A stretch of 64,000 nt of DNA from Pohlia nutans (taxonomy: Eukaryota; Streptophyta; Bryopsida; Bryales; Mniaceae), in assembly GCA_022496805.1 (NCBI GenBank), contig CM040092.1, forward strand, positions 12,728,113 through 12,792,112, in the 5' to 3' direction. Below the pieces are notes generated by a model that ran no database searches, was not told where the DNA came from, and worked only from the letters and a program-made list of their open reading frames with translations. The position numbers and the translations under genes are program-made. Positions 22,598 to 34,121 of the stretch are shown here, in pieces (positions within the stretch are counted from its first letter, which is position 1; each line of letters begins with the position of its first letter).

Positions 22598-23174
22598 TTA
22601 ACCCCTAACTGCCTAAGCGTCCATTTTTTGGACGATGTACATATTTCATCCGTAGATTCTCATCCGTCAAGCATTTTTTGCAGTGTGGAATTTTTACTGT
22701 AGATTCTATGGGAAGTTAGCTTCATGCACATGTGATCCGATTAGAAAGGGGATGATTTGTGAAATTTTTATGCCTCATTTCATGTTGTAGCGATTCACCC
22801 AAAATTTTGAAGATTTCAGTGTTAAAATGCTCCAAAAAAAGTCAACCCATAAAATTAAGCAACCAAAAAATCTCCAAAAATCACTACACTTAGAGTATTA
22901 CATTTCAACCAACCACAAAGAATTTTATCCGTAGATTGTCAATATCTTATTCGTAATTGAATTACAAAATAATTTTGAATTTCACGTTTCAAATTTTATA
23001 CAAAATTATTGGTAATAGCAATCATAGATCTAACCGTATGGATAGAATCTAAAATTCATAATGTACAACTTTTATTCATATATCAAGTTCAAAATATCCC
23101 TCTAGGTTGCATTTTATAATGCATCTTTGCAAAACTATCGAATTTGGAGAGGGCTCTAGGCATTTAGGGGTTAA
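22598..23174 (+). mobile_element. Family B TTAA element, intact reference copy
   Basis: It starts TTAACCCCTAACTGCCTAAG and ends CTAGGCATTTAGGGGTTAA, inverted repeats of about 17 bases next to TTAA. It is 577 bp with no ORF. Related copies in this window lie at 1-516, 1059-1238, 9553-10129, 10126-10714 and 46925-47155. Confidence 0.85.
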
Positions 23175-23759
23175 ATGTGTTTGTCAAAGTACAAATGGAC
23201 AACCTTTATTTGATCCACCATCGTGTTTCTATTTCTTTTTTAACTTAGGGTTAGGAATTTTACAAAATAAAGCCATTTCAAATTTGGGAGACCACATAAA
23301 GTAATCATTTTACAATTTTTTATGTGAATAGAAGGAATAGTACTTTTTCTACATAAAAAATACATTGGAATGATGTAATTAATGTAGGCATGTATAAGGG
23401 TGAAGCCTATGTTTCTTTTTCAAGCGTACATGGAAGTGATTCTTTTGAGTCCCACCGTGTATTTAAGAAGATCATTTCAATCTTGCAACACATATTCCAT
23501 GTCTAATTTACGTTGTTTCAATATATTTTCATATTTAGAAAAACAAAAAATTCTGTAAAACATATAGAAAACGACAAATGAACAAGAAAATAGTATAGAA
23601 ACTCATATAATGTCGATCATGTTGAGGACTAACAACATATCAACATTACACCAAAAATCTCATTCAATCAAAATTGGTCATTGAGATAAGATGATTAGAA
23701 AAATTATCAAGTTTGGGTGTACATACCTTACACCACATAGATTCACACAAAACCAAATT
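23175..23759. other. No gene seen
   Basis: AT-rich DNA without recognisable features, lying upstream of the bL35m leader. Confidence 0.5.
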
Positions 23760-25162
23760 ATAAACCAAACATACGGTAACGGGACATACGGTAACGGGAC
23801 ATTTTGCAGGGCCCGGTAACGCAGTGCCCGGAGTTCCCAAATATTAGAACGGGAAAGAACACCGAAAAGAACAGGGGAACGTCGCAGGGTCGCTGCCTTC
23901 CATAGCTAGCGCAGGAATCGCCCGCTCTTAGCTGAGCGAGCTCCACAACTCGATTTTGTGCGCGCTTCATTCCACTTTCGATTTCGCATATGCGCACATA
24001 ATCGGGTTGCTTTCTTCGACAGGTGATGCTCGTTTCTGTGGAATTTTTTTAAGCCGTTTAGCGTCCGAATTGACCCAGTCGTCAGTTTTCTGAGCTTTGT
24101 TGCAAGATCCACGTCTCATGTTGTATGTTTTGATCCGGAAGACGTCGTCGTTTCAATGGAATTGAAGAGCGTAGGATTTTAGGCCATTTTTCGTGTTGAC
24201 GGATGCTGAATATGAGCTCTTTGTGGTCGTTGAACTGATCGTCCCAGTAATGTGTATTTCTCTGTCACTGCCTTTGCATTGTTAGGGTTTAAGCTCTGTG
24301 GTGTTGCCTTCTGTGGAAATGCGGATATTTTGGTCAGGAATCGGGCATTCTTGCTTGACATACTTGTAATGTAGCTAAATTAGGGTTTCTGATTCGTAGT
24401 GGCTCGTAACGCTGTGCTTATTGTGTACAGCAGTAACAATTGGTTCCTGGTTTCTTCTCTGTGTGTATTTTCTACTGTTCTTGGTCTGCCTGGGGGGTTG
24501 TTGGTCATTTTGTGCGTTGACGGATGCCCCTGGCGCTGAATTTTAGGTCATTCTGTGGTCGCCAGTGTCCGGAAGTGTAGTGGAAATGATCGTCCCAATA
24601 ATCTGCATTCTGTGGATTTCTCTATCATTGTCTTTGCACTGTAAGGGTCTAAGCTCTCCGGTGCAAGGTTACCGAAATCCGGAATATAACCCTTTTATTC
24701 CGTTCTCTAATTGCGAATTGCTGTTACGCCGCGCTCGGAGCGTTTTTCCTAAGTGTAATGTCTGTGCATAGCAATGATTTTTTTTTGTCAGAAGACAGTT
24801 TAGCATTTTTACTACTTTTCAAGAGCAATCCAAGCTCCTTGGATGCTTTCCTCATATTAATATATAGGTAATATCAGGGTAATACACATGTGCTACCTAG
24901 GTGCTACTTAGGCAATACCTAGGTGATACTTAGGTTTAAAGAGGCTACATCTTGACTCCATGTAGGAAATCTGGCTAATATTCCTTCCTTTTTCAAAATT
25001 CTTTGTATCAATTAGCCAGCCCAAATTTTAGCAACAAAAAATCACTCTGCTCAACATTCTAGCTCTGCTGCGCATGTGCCATTGAAGCAGGTCGTGAGAC
25101 ATCTGCGGCACTGTAATTTTGTGGACCGTCGAGTTAGGGAGGATTCTGTGTCGACTCCCGCA
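23760..25162 (+). promoter_or_regulatory. Promoter, leader and leader intron of bL35m
   Basis: A GC-richer block at 23770-24020 opens with a 16-bp tandem pair ('catacggtaacgggac' twice). It ends at a donor-like TCGACAG/GTGATG near 24022. A plausible acceptor, TTGAAGCAG, lies near 25090, shortly before the start codon, so a leader intron of about 1 kb is likely. That intron holds short direct repeats around 'tacctaggtgatacttagg' (24891-24935). The positions are inferred from splice-like motifs only. Confidence 0.45.
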
Positions 25163-26884
25163 ATGTCTGGCAGGCAGCTGCTGCCGCGTTTGTTGCTGCG
25201 TGCTAGTCGACTGGCAACTGCAAACACCGCTCATCGCATAGTGAATCCTCCCGCTCCCTGTATTGATGCGACTAGGGCGTGTTTGCTGAATCGTTATGGG
25301 CTGGCCAGCTCGGCGGGAAGCAGGAGTTTGTGTACACGTAGCTTGTTTCCCAGTTCGTTGAGTATGTTAGCTCCTGGCTTCAGGAATGAAGGGAATTGGT
25401 TGACGAAGGAGGTTGGTTGCACAACAGCTCATGTACGCTCTAAACCCTTAACCCCTAAGCGTCCACTGTGTATTTTCTGAAAATTGGACCCCCTGCTGCA
25501 AATCATCTGTTTGTGTGAAAATGACTTCAGTTTGACACGATCGACACTGTTGATCTTGTAGTACCGGAATAGAACAAGAGCTTTAATATGATGTATTGCA
25601 AGCAGAAAACCGAGATAAAATGAGAAAATGCCACCGTTGCAAAGTTCAGTGATGCAGATGGCCATATTGGGCGTTTTAGACGCTTAGTGGTTAACTCTAC
25701 CATCAGGCTCTTTTATGTCATTCAAGTTCACTGTTTACATCGTGGCAGTGGGGAATCTTAGAGGTGCTGTATTCCATTTCTCAGTACTTCAGATTCTCAC
25801 TTGAGCAGATATGTGGTTGCATATGATGATGAGTACTGAAATCGGGATAAATGGACGAGTGACAAGTTCATACGTCTGTCTGGATAGACCACCTATTGCT
25901 AGCACAAAGAAACTCTGTCTGGCATCTGAACATTAAGGGCTGTGATGAATGTGCAGGTGCAGCAGAGGCGTGCGCTAACCAAACTGAAGAAGACGAAGAT
26001 CAAGTCTTACTCGTAAGATTGTTTCTAGTTTCATGTTCTCTGTTCCCTGTTTTGTATGTGCCATTTTTGTGCTTAGAAGCTCAGAAGCTAGAAGACAGAG
26101 CGTGTTGTCCCGGTGCAGCTTTGGATTTCACTGGCAGCAGTCCGACTTTGCAGTGGGGTGTTTTGGCACTCTTTAGATAACCTTGTATTGACGAGAGTTC
26201 ATCGCGGTCGATGGTTTCTCAAATTTATGAGAATTTATGTATGGTGTTGAGATTGATGTAGGTCGTATAAGAAGCGGTTTAGGGGAATGGCAAACGGAGA
26301 ATACAAACGATGGAGGTCTGGCACACGGCACAATGCTCATTCGAAGGCATGCTCTTATCTCTGGCTCTAACAGTGAAGTGATTTATGCATGCACTGCGGA
26401 GAGCAGAACTGGAATGGTTACAAGAGATGCTGATTTTATGCATTTGTCATGCAACTTAACCCCAAGGGGCCTCATGTTTTTTTTAGTAGTTGTCAGTAGG
26501 TTTTATGTAGATTTTCTTTTGTTCAAATTTATATATTTTTTATTCAACATATGTAATATTCTACACTAATTCCAGTGATATAAAATTTGGTCCCATTTAA
26601 ATTATATTTTTCACAATATTATCGTTTGAATTTCTCATTTTAAAACCATGAATCCTTGGTCCTTCAGGGGTTTATGGTGTGGATTGATACGGGAATTTGG
26701 TATTATGTTGAGGAATCAGCTGTGTGTCTGACCTTACGGTTTAGGGTACGGCCAATGTCGTTTGCTGATAGCCCGGATGAATTGTGCATTGCAGACCCCA
26801 AAGCAAAGACGACAGCTTCGCCGGCCATCGATTGCTCCACTTGCTCTGGCTAAAGTCATGAAGAAGCTGAACTTCATGGGCTGA
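25163..26884 (+). CDS. Mitochondrial large-subunit ribosomal protein bL35m
   Basis: Four exons: 25163-25411 (or to 25432), 25957-26012, 26262-26346, 26795-26884, giving about 159 residues. Exon 1 encodes an Arg/Ser/Leu-rich, acid-poor presequence (SGRQLLPRLLLRASRLA), typical of mitochondrial import. Exons 2-4 give the bL35 core: KLKKTKIKSYS, SYKKRFRGMANGEYKRWRSG, TRHNAHSK, then RRQLRRPSIAPLALAKVMKK and stop. The core occupies the C-terminal half, as in plant organellar L35. It acts in the mitochondrial ribosome large subunit. Intron 3 has a GC donor (AAG/GCATGC). Both phase-0 donors for exon 1 keep the frame, so its end is uncertain. Introns 1 and 3 hold TTAA elements. A plastid L35 is possible but the presequence looks mitochondrial. 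Confidence 0.88.
25448..25694 (+). mobile_element. Family E TTAA element in intron of bL35m
   Basis: It starts TTAACCCCTAAGCGTCC and ends TTAGACGCTTAGTGGTTAA, inverted repeats of about 17 bases. It is 247 bp. A close inverted copy lies at 40002-40256. It sits wholly inside intron 1. Confidence 0.85.
26456..26674 (+). mobile_element. Family D TTAA-type element in intron of bL35m
   Basis: It starts TTAACCCCAAGGGGCCTC and ends CCTTGGTCCTTCAGGGGTTTA (one end mutated). It shares 'aattatat...attttaaaaccat' with the copies near 1800, 11460 and 40976. Confidence 0.6.
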
Positions 26885-27368
26885 ATGAAAGATTCGTTTT
26901 GCCTTTTAATACTTCGCCATAGTTAGGTTTTTTATATTGGCAAGCAGGGGCTCTCTGAGGACTGCAGGTTTCTGGCATTGCCGTTGGATGGAACATGATT
27001 GCTGTGATTGTGTACACAAACTGTGATGCTGCATGCTAGAGTCCTTTACAATTGTGAGCAGGAAAGGATTTCATTTCATTTTATTGTCTGTATCCATAGG
27101 GGGAAACTAAGCAATGGTGCGGAATGGTTTGAAAATTTATGAAGCCGAATGAAAATGTGAAAATGAGACATTTGTTTGAAAGCAATAGTGGTACATTGGG
27201 ACCCATCACTCAAAAGAATGTATTTTTTGTGTCTAGAATTATTAAAATCATTACATGTAGTTATAGGAATAGTGACTTGAAAGTCAAAAATTACAAGGGC
27301 AAACAAAATGAGGCTTGTATTACTGGTAGTAGCATGTTGTGGCTCCATCATTCTAAGGTAACTATACC
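26885..27368. other. bL35m 3' flank, no other gene seen
   Basis: Probably 3' UTR followed by intergenic DNA. I see no conserved frame on either strand. Confidence 0.5.
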
Positions 27369-27769
27369 TTAACCCCTATAGGGCCCTGAGGATGGAATAT
27401 GGCCTCGGCTGGGGTTGTACCATGAATTGAGGCACCTTGCAATGCATATTACTTGAAACAACCAAAAAGCAAAAGAAGGGCCCAAAGATGAGGAAAATTG
27501 TGAAACCTTCAAAAATAAAATTGGAATCACTATGTGTATTCTATGGAGTCTTTTGTGCCCATTTATACGTATTTGCAGCATATACAGTCGGTGGTAGAGT
27601 TGCTCTAAATTACTCCAAAAGTTTTGAAAAAAATATATACCATTAATGGTATTGACATTGATGTCTACAAAAGAATTCACCATCACAACATCATTTTCTA
27701 GTCTTCAATATATAAGTACAAATGTAAACCTCTGCAGCAACTTCGTATGCATATCCTTTTAGGGGTTAA
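27369..27769 (-). mobile_element. Family A TTAA element, inverted copy
   Basis: It starts TTAACCCCTATAGGGCCC and ends ATATCCTTTTAGGGGTTAA. It has the same 401-bp length as the copy at 8721-9121 and is nearly identical in reverse. Confidence 0.85.
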
Positions 27770-28195
27770 CCCTTAAACGTACCACTCCTTTGTAGGAAAG
27801 TCAAACTACACAATTTAGCCTTCAAGATTTATCAAAATATATTTTGTAATATTTTTCATGCATGGAATTGAATGTTTCCTATCAGTCTTGAAATTTTCAG
27901 ATTTTTTTGATTTAATACGGCCTTTTTAACAAATTTTTAAGTCAAATACTTCAAAAAATAATTTTTATTACAAAAAAGCTTTTAAAAAATAATATTTTTT
28001 TGGGAGCAGGTACAAATTACAATGGAGAATCACATGATATGTTTTCCATAGAAATTTTTTATTTAAATTTTGAAATTCGAAAGGTGAACATCCTATGTAG
28101 TGTAATTCAAACCTTGAGCTACAAAGCTTGCACAAGCAATAAAATACTCAATAATTGGAATTTTTAAGATTTGAAAAGTGGAGTTCAAACTAGAT
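27770..28195. other. AT-rich, no gene seen
   Basis: Immediately after the element, 'ttaacccttaaacgtacc' suggests the start of yet another TTAA element whose other end I could not place. Confidence 0.4.
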
Positions 28196-29004
28196 TTAAC
28201 CCTTTAGTGCCCAGCAAACCACATTATGGTCACTACAACGTCCGAAATGCAAATAGCAGAGAATCCGTGAAGAATTGGAACTTCAGTTTTGAAGTTCAGA
28301 TTTGCGCACATACATTACGCACCTTCCAGAAAAAGAAATTTTCAATTTGGAATTGTAAAACTATCAAAATACCTATCAACAGAACGCAAAAATACTGCAA
28401 ATACTTGAAAATACAGTAAATACTTACAAATACAACATATGTATTGTGTAGTATTTCTTGTGTTTGGAAGTTTGTTATCTTGTTTTATTTTTTTGGATTG
28501 TGCTCTCTTCTTCATCTTCCATTAGTGTGTGTAATCTGATCTTGACTAATGTACCCACTCCTGTCAATTTTCAACGTATAAAATTTTGTCCTAAACCGTA
28601 CATGGACAAGTCACTTTCACTTATAAATCTCACAATAATTATGTGAGTCTATTTTTGATATGAAAGATTGCAACGGAGAGGTGTTGACATAGGGCATAGC
28701 TGAACTTCTTTGCTTTTATTTTTGAAAATTTACCTCAAATTCTATTTAACTTTGAAGTCACACACCCCCCAAAATCTCGTTTTTAAGCGTGCATTATACA
28801 GTTCAAATACATACTATAATCTTCCGATCCCACCATCGGATGATTCTCAAATTTTAATAAAATGTGTGCTCTCGAGTTGAGAATAGAATTGTACGGTTAC
28901 TTTCTAATTTAACCCATTCTTTTTTTGGTAGTCTCAACCACAGTGGAAAAATCCACTGAAATCCAGAGCTGTCTGCTACAGTACCCTGGGCACTAAAGGG
29001 TTAA
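28196..29004 (+). mobile_element. Family F TTAA element (809 bp)
   Basis: It starts TTAACCCTTTAGTGCCCAG and ends CTGGGCACTAAAGGGTTAA, a perfect 19-base inverted pair including TTAA. There is no transposase. An inverted copy of the same length lies at 32292-33100 and a partial one ends at 31046. Confidence 0.9.
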
Positions 29005-29117
29005 TAAACTTCATTTTCTTAGTTGGGTGTATTAGCAACAAAAGTCGTTTTCAAGATCAAAATTGGGTTTGACCAACAAACATCCAGAAACTGAATGCCT
29101 GGACGTTTAGGGGTTAA
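29001..29117. mobile_element. Short TTAA-bounded segment
   Basis: The right end is GGACGTTTAGGGGTTAA. The left end lacks the CCC motif (TTAATAAACTTC). It is probably a truncated element caught between two others that share its TTAA junctions. Confidence 0.45.
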
Positions 29118-29223
29118 AAGGGAGCATTTATCTTAAAGCGTCCACATCTACTGCAGTGTGGCATTTCAGCCGAGAAATGTCACTGCAGTACATACAAACC
29201 CTTAAGGTAAATGTTCCCTTTAA
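29114..29223. mobile_element. 110-bp foldback with TTAA ends
   Basis: The ends TTAAAAGGGAGCATTTATC and GGTAAATGTTCCCTTTAA are inverted repeats. The middle holds 'cactgcagt'-type inverted motifs around 'ctgcagtgtggcatttc'. It is bounded by TTAA but lacks the usual CCC start, so it is a different foldback type or a diverged one. Confidence 0.6.
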
Positions 29224-30437
29224 CCCCTAATGGTCCCGACGGCCATATTTTGGCCGTTTTTGGGTTGCTTTCAACTTCAAAGAGCTGTAACTTTTGCATT
29301 CACTGATAAAACCGAAATCTGCGCTCTCTTCTAGTTTGTGAGGTAAAACTTTGAGATCAATTCAAGATGTACTATATTTTTGGGAATCATCTTAGTACAT
29401 GGGGTTCAATTTTGGTTCACCAAAGAGCATTTTGATGGTTGCAACTTCATGGGCTTGTTTCTCCTTCATCCAATGTTTGTTTTCAACAAAAATTGTTGGG
29501 TTGGATTCTCCTTGAAGTCTAGTTATTATGGTAAATTTTTCATGTCAATCCAAGTTGTTCTAAATTTTTGGGAATCATTCGATGTCTACAATCTAGATGG
29601 TTTTGGATTAAAGTGAACTTTGGCAGCCCAAATCTAACAGGTTGCCCAAAACAAAAAAAATGATTTTGAAAAAATAAAACATATTTTAAAATACTACATC
29701 AAGTCTACTTTCCAACGCAATTTGAATTATGTCAATCCGAGTTAAACTCCACCCAGGAGAATTTTTCAAAGTGGATCACCTCAACATTGTCTCAATATTA
29801 TAAAATTTGGTATTTGGGGAAAGTAATGATGTTCCCTTCATCATTTCTTTTGCTTTTTTGAAGTTTACAATAGATAGTAAACCAACTTTAACCAATCATG
29901 CTAAATTTTAAATTCTAAAAGTGAAATTTGTTCACTTCAATTAACTAAAATTAATTATATTTAATTAAAAAAATATCCACATCTAAATAACATGAAATAC
30001 TTTAATTCAAGTCCAAGTTTTTAATTGAATAAATTAATTTTCATATTTTATGCTTCGTGGGAAAAATTTCCCAAAATCAGCATTTGCAGGCATTGTAGTA
30101 CAAAATAAATAATATTTTTAAACCTTCAAATTAATCATTTCAAATAACAAATATCTAGATGTACTTCATATCAAAAATTGGTACCAAAATGATGTCATTG
30201 AATATTTTAAACAAGTGTTTTGGATTTTTTAAAGTAGCTGGGACAAATTTTGATTTTTCTACAAAAAGTCTTTTTTAAAATCTTTAAAACCCTTAAATTT
30301 TTACGTGATTTTTTTTTTTGTTACTTCATGAGCATAGGAAATTTAAACCACATCCAATTGATTCATTTTTTATTTTGTTTTAAAAAGGGACTCATTCAAA
30401 GTTGCCATAGGGGCTAATTTCAAAGTTAAAAGAGCTT
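29220..30437. other. Family G start, then family C fragment and AT-rich DNA
   Basis: A start TTAACCCCTAATGGTCCC and a 'ggccatattttggccg' hairpin open a family G element whose right end is not clear. Positions 29625-29900 match the interior of family C. No gene is seen. Confidence 0.45.
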
Positions 30438-31046
30438 TTCAGGGTACCCATATCAGACCATTGTCCGTGACTTCAAAGTTAATAGAATTTAGGTTAAATT
30501 TTCAAAAATTAAAGTGAAGACATTCAACAATGTCCTTATGTCAATACCTCCCCGTTGCAATATTTCATATCAAGAACGGACTCACATAATTATTGTGACT
30601 TTTATAAGTGAGAATGACTTATTTATACACGGTTTACGACAAAAATTATACGTTGATCAATGTACCAACTCCTTTCATTTTCCAAGATTGGAACACATAC
30701 ACTAATGGACCATGAACTAACAAGAGAACACAATCCAAAAAAATAAATCAAGATAACAAACTTCCAAAAACAAGAAATACTGCACAGTTGAGCACATAAT
30801 ATATGTGTCGTATTTGTAAGTATTTACTGTATTTCCAAGTATTTGCAGTATTTTTGTGTTTTGTTCATAGGTATTTTGCTAGTTGCACAACTCTAAATTG
30901 AAAATTTCTTTTTTTAGAAGATGTGTATTATAAATCTTTAATTCTAAACTTCACAATCCAAAATTCAATTCTTCATGGGTTTTCTATTATTTGCGTTTTT
31001 GACACTACATGACTATAATCTGGTTTGCTGGGCACTAAAGGGTTAA
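30438..31046 (-). mobile_element. Partial family F element, inverted
   Basis: The right end GGTTTGCTGGGCACTAAAGGG plus TTAA mirrors the start of family F. The body matches 28210-28700 in reverse, including the AC-rich 'tgcaatatttcatatcaag'-like part. The left end is lost near 30438. Confidence 0.65.
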
Positions 31047-31654
31047 TGTGGGTGTTTCCTTTGGAGTAATGGGCATTCGGAATAATTTCTTTGAAGAATA
31101 ATTTGTCCGGATTTTGTTTTTTATATTCATTTCTATGCATGGAGGTGTTGGCTGTACTCACAGCCCTTTGGACGCCTCAGAATCTTTCTAATGACTCTCT
31201 CTGTTTGGAAATAATTGTCATATATTTTGACATTTTTTGTCCCAAAACAATTGGCCTATGTTTTATACTTCAGGCGTGAGCCTTGTCCACTTCAACTTAT
31301 AAGATTTTCAATTGGATTTTATCATGAATTTTTAGAATTCAGAATTGCAATTCATAATTTTTTTAGAATTCAAATGAATTCAAAGCTTATGAGTTGAAAT
31401 TTATAAATCACGATTTTTCAAAATTTAAAGGTGATTTATCATGATTCTTTTACCACAAAGAGCTATTCCTTCAAGAAATAACGTTATCAACATGTTGTCT
31501 ACTTTTCAAGCATAGAGATAGGTTGTTTTTTTCTTTTTTAACAAAAATATTGTTTAGTTCAATTTTTATTATAAAAATTTAGGATAGTTATTTCTCGACA
31601 AAGTTAGCTTTCGCTTATTGATGGGGTGTCAAGCTCTCTACGTTCAGAGAAGAA
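31047..31654. other. No gene seen
   Basis: AT-rich DNA with simple direct repeats of 'aattcagaattgcaatt' type near 31330. Nothing else is supported. Confidence 0.45.
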
Positions 31655-31898
31655 TTAACCCCTGTAGGCCTGATAGGGGTCAAATTGTCCTTCCAAAAAA
31701 TTTGAACCCAAACTTTGAACAATATAATCTTGTAAACTATAGTAGACATGCAATTCTTCCAATATTTTGCACAACTCTAGACATTAGAGATATAAACACT
31801 ATTGAACAAGGAATTTCTGTGGATCTCATTTCTTAGGTCTCATTTCTTTGACAGGGTGTTTATTTTTGGGGTGAAAATTGGGGGCCTTCAAGGGTTAA
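31655..31898 (+). mobile_element. Family H TTAA element (244 bp)
   Basis: It starts TTAACCCCTGTAGGCC and ends GGGGGCCTTCAAGGGTTAA, inverted repeats with two mismatches. It is non-coding. Its interior is unlike the other families. Confidence 0.75.
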
Positions 31899-32291
31899 GG
31901 TACATTGTTCTTAAACCACCAACTTAAAAAGTTTGGCTTATTTCCAATAAGCTATCTTTGGAATGAAAAAAATCCTTTGTAGGAAGATAAAGTTTATGAG
32001 AAATGCACATATTTCCATGATTTTATTCCCAATGTTCAAAGTAGTACAATTTTTCAAAGTAAAAAGCACTTCACGATCTATACTTAAAAAAAAATAAAAA
32101 AAATAAAAAAAATAAAAAATAAAAAAAAATAAAAAATAAAAATATATATATGTTCCCCCAGATCCATACTATGTGTTACTGATTTCTGTTCATGACTATA
32201 CACTAAACTACTACCTAATTCCTCCTAAAGCTTGGTTTGCCATTGGTTGGTTTGCTCCTTGATAGTAGCCTGAATTGTGGTGGATTTTGGT
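31899..32291. other. AT-rich with an A/T microsatellite
   Basis: Positions 32087-32150 are runs of A broken by T ('aaaaaataaaaa'). No gene is seen. Confidence 0.6.
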
Positions 32292-33100
32292 TTAATCCTT
32301 TAACGCCCAGTCCTATTCTGGAGATGAACAAATTTTGGTGGTTTCTTTTTTTAAAAACTCTCCCTATTGAAATTAGGGATACTTTTAATAGTATTCAACT
32401 GTATAAATGTATGAATAGTTTAATCAAACAAGTGCAGGTTAAAACCTTGGTAAGATCGAATTGTTGGATTAGAAGATTATAGTATGTTTTTGAACCGTAT
32501 AATGCATAGTCAAAAATGAGATTTTGGAGGGTGTGTGGCTTCAAAATTAAATAGGATTTGGGTTAAATTTTCAAAAATGAAAGTGAAAATGTTCAGCATT
32601 GACCTTTGTCAACACCTGTCCATTGCAATCTTTCATGTTAAGAACAGACTCACACATAATTATTGTGAATTTTATAAGTGAAAGTGACTTATCTATGTAC
32701 GGTTTAGAACAAGAATTTATATGTTAAAATACGAAAGGAGTTGGTGCATTGATCAGGATTGAAATACATACACTAATGGAACATGAACAAGAGAACACAA
32801 TTCAAAAAAAAAAAAAAAAACAAGATAACAAACTTCCAAACACAAGAAATACCGCATAATAGATGTGTTGAATTTGTAAGTATTTGCTATATTTTTAGGT
32901 ATTTGCAATATTTTGGTGTTTTGTACATTAGTATTTTGATAGCAGATCACTTCAAAATGATATTTTTTTTGCCCAACATGTGTGGTATACAATGGGGGCA
33001 CATTTAAACATCGCAACTCAACTTCAAATACCTCACAAATTAACCAATTGCAAGAGAAATAGTGACCATAATGTGCTTAGCTAGGCACTAAAGGGCTAAT
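32292..33100 (-). mobile_element. Family F TTAA element, inverted copy (809 bp)
   Basis: It starts TTAATCCTTTAACGCCCAG and ends CTAGGCACTAAAGGGCTAA. Both ends have decayed a little. Its length equals that of the copy at 28196-29004 and the body aligns in reverse. Confidence 0.8.
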
Positions 33101-33136
33101 AAAGGGTGGCTCCAAAGAAAGTCTACATTATGGTTC

Positions 33137-33219
33137 TAGGGGTGGTGGTGGTGGTTTACAGACAATCCAGTTTTTTTTTTTGGGCCCAAATTGACTAGGG
33201 GTGGTGGTGGTGGTGGTTA
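33137..33219. repeat. Two GGT microsatellites
   Basis: Runs of GGT at 33137-33156 and 33196-33218 are part of a direct repeat of about 60 bp that includes 'agacaatcca'. Confidence 0.75.
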
Positions 33220-34121
33220 GACAATCCATTTTAAAATTTCTTTTTGGCACAAATTGAAAGAATCAACTGCAAGGAGAAAAATACAGAGCCCAAACGCCAC
33301 TTGGCAAAAAGGGAACCAAACTAACTACTGAAATTGTTGGGGTTGAGTTTACAGACAGTCTACCTTATTGTTCTCATTTCCAAATTTTGAAGTGACTCAT
33401 TCTCAGACCCCTATTGGAGAACTTTAGCATTGGGATGCGGACTTTGGTCTGCCGGATCTTGTGCAGACGGGGAAAGTCTAAGAAAGTCTATGAGCACCCG
33501 CGCAGACCGGATGCATCTCTTGAATCCCGAGGACTGATGACTCACATTCACTAGCTCTGTACTCTGTACAGTACAATCATTAAGAACTATTTTATATCAC
33601 ATCTTTGGTAACCGGAACTCTTTTATGTCACACTTTTGGTAACCATGTGGAATGTGTGCAACAGCAAATATTCTGTTCAGATACTGGAATGTGATATTGG
33701 AGAATGTGATAACAACGTCGGTGTTAAGTTCACATTGTAATGCATTAAGTTATAGTATCATGCAGACCTTCGATCCGAACCGGAACTTGCGGTCCATCTT
33801 TGGCGGAGATGGCTATCTAGGTCTGCACAAGTGTACTACTCTGCCGACAACTTTCCCTTGCCCAAGCAAGCAAGGCCCCACATGCAGTTTCCTTCAAATT
33901 CCATCGCCAGGCCTTCATTTCCTGCAAGCCTCACTGTTTTCACAGTCTCCTCGTCCTTACAGTCGGAATGCTCAACTCCATTACAAGTTACTCGGGTGCA
34001 TAGTTCTCTCACATTTGTGAAGGTGCCAGTATTCGGAGCCTTCGATCTTGTCCTGTTGCAGATCCTCTCACTGGGAATTGATTTTAGTGGTGGTGTGAAG
34101 TTTCGAGAGGGTTGTGGAGAG
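33220..34121. other. Upstream region of the AP2-like gene
   Basis: No separate gene is supported. Open frames at 33652-34181 overlap in all phases and show no family resemblance. GC content rises from 33750 on, so this probably contains the promoter and leader of the gene starting at 34122. Confidence 0.45.

Noticed and set aside
25429..25665. Frame shared with 40035-40259
   Set aside because: It lies inside family E elements. The similarity is that of the element, not of a protein.
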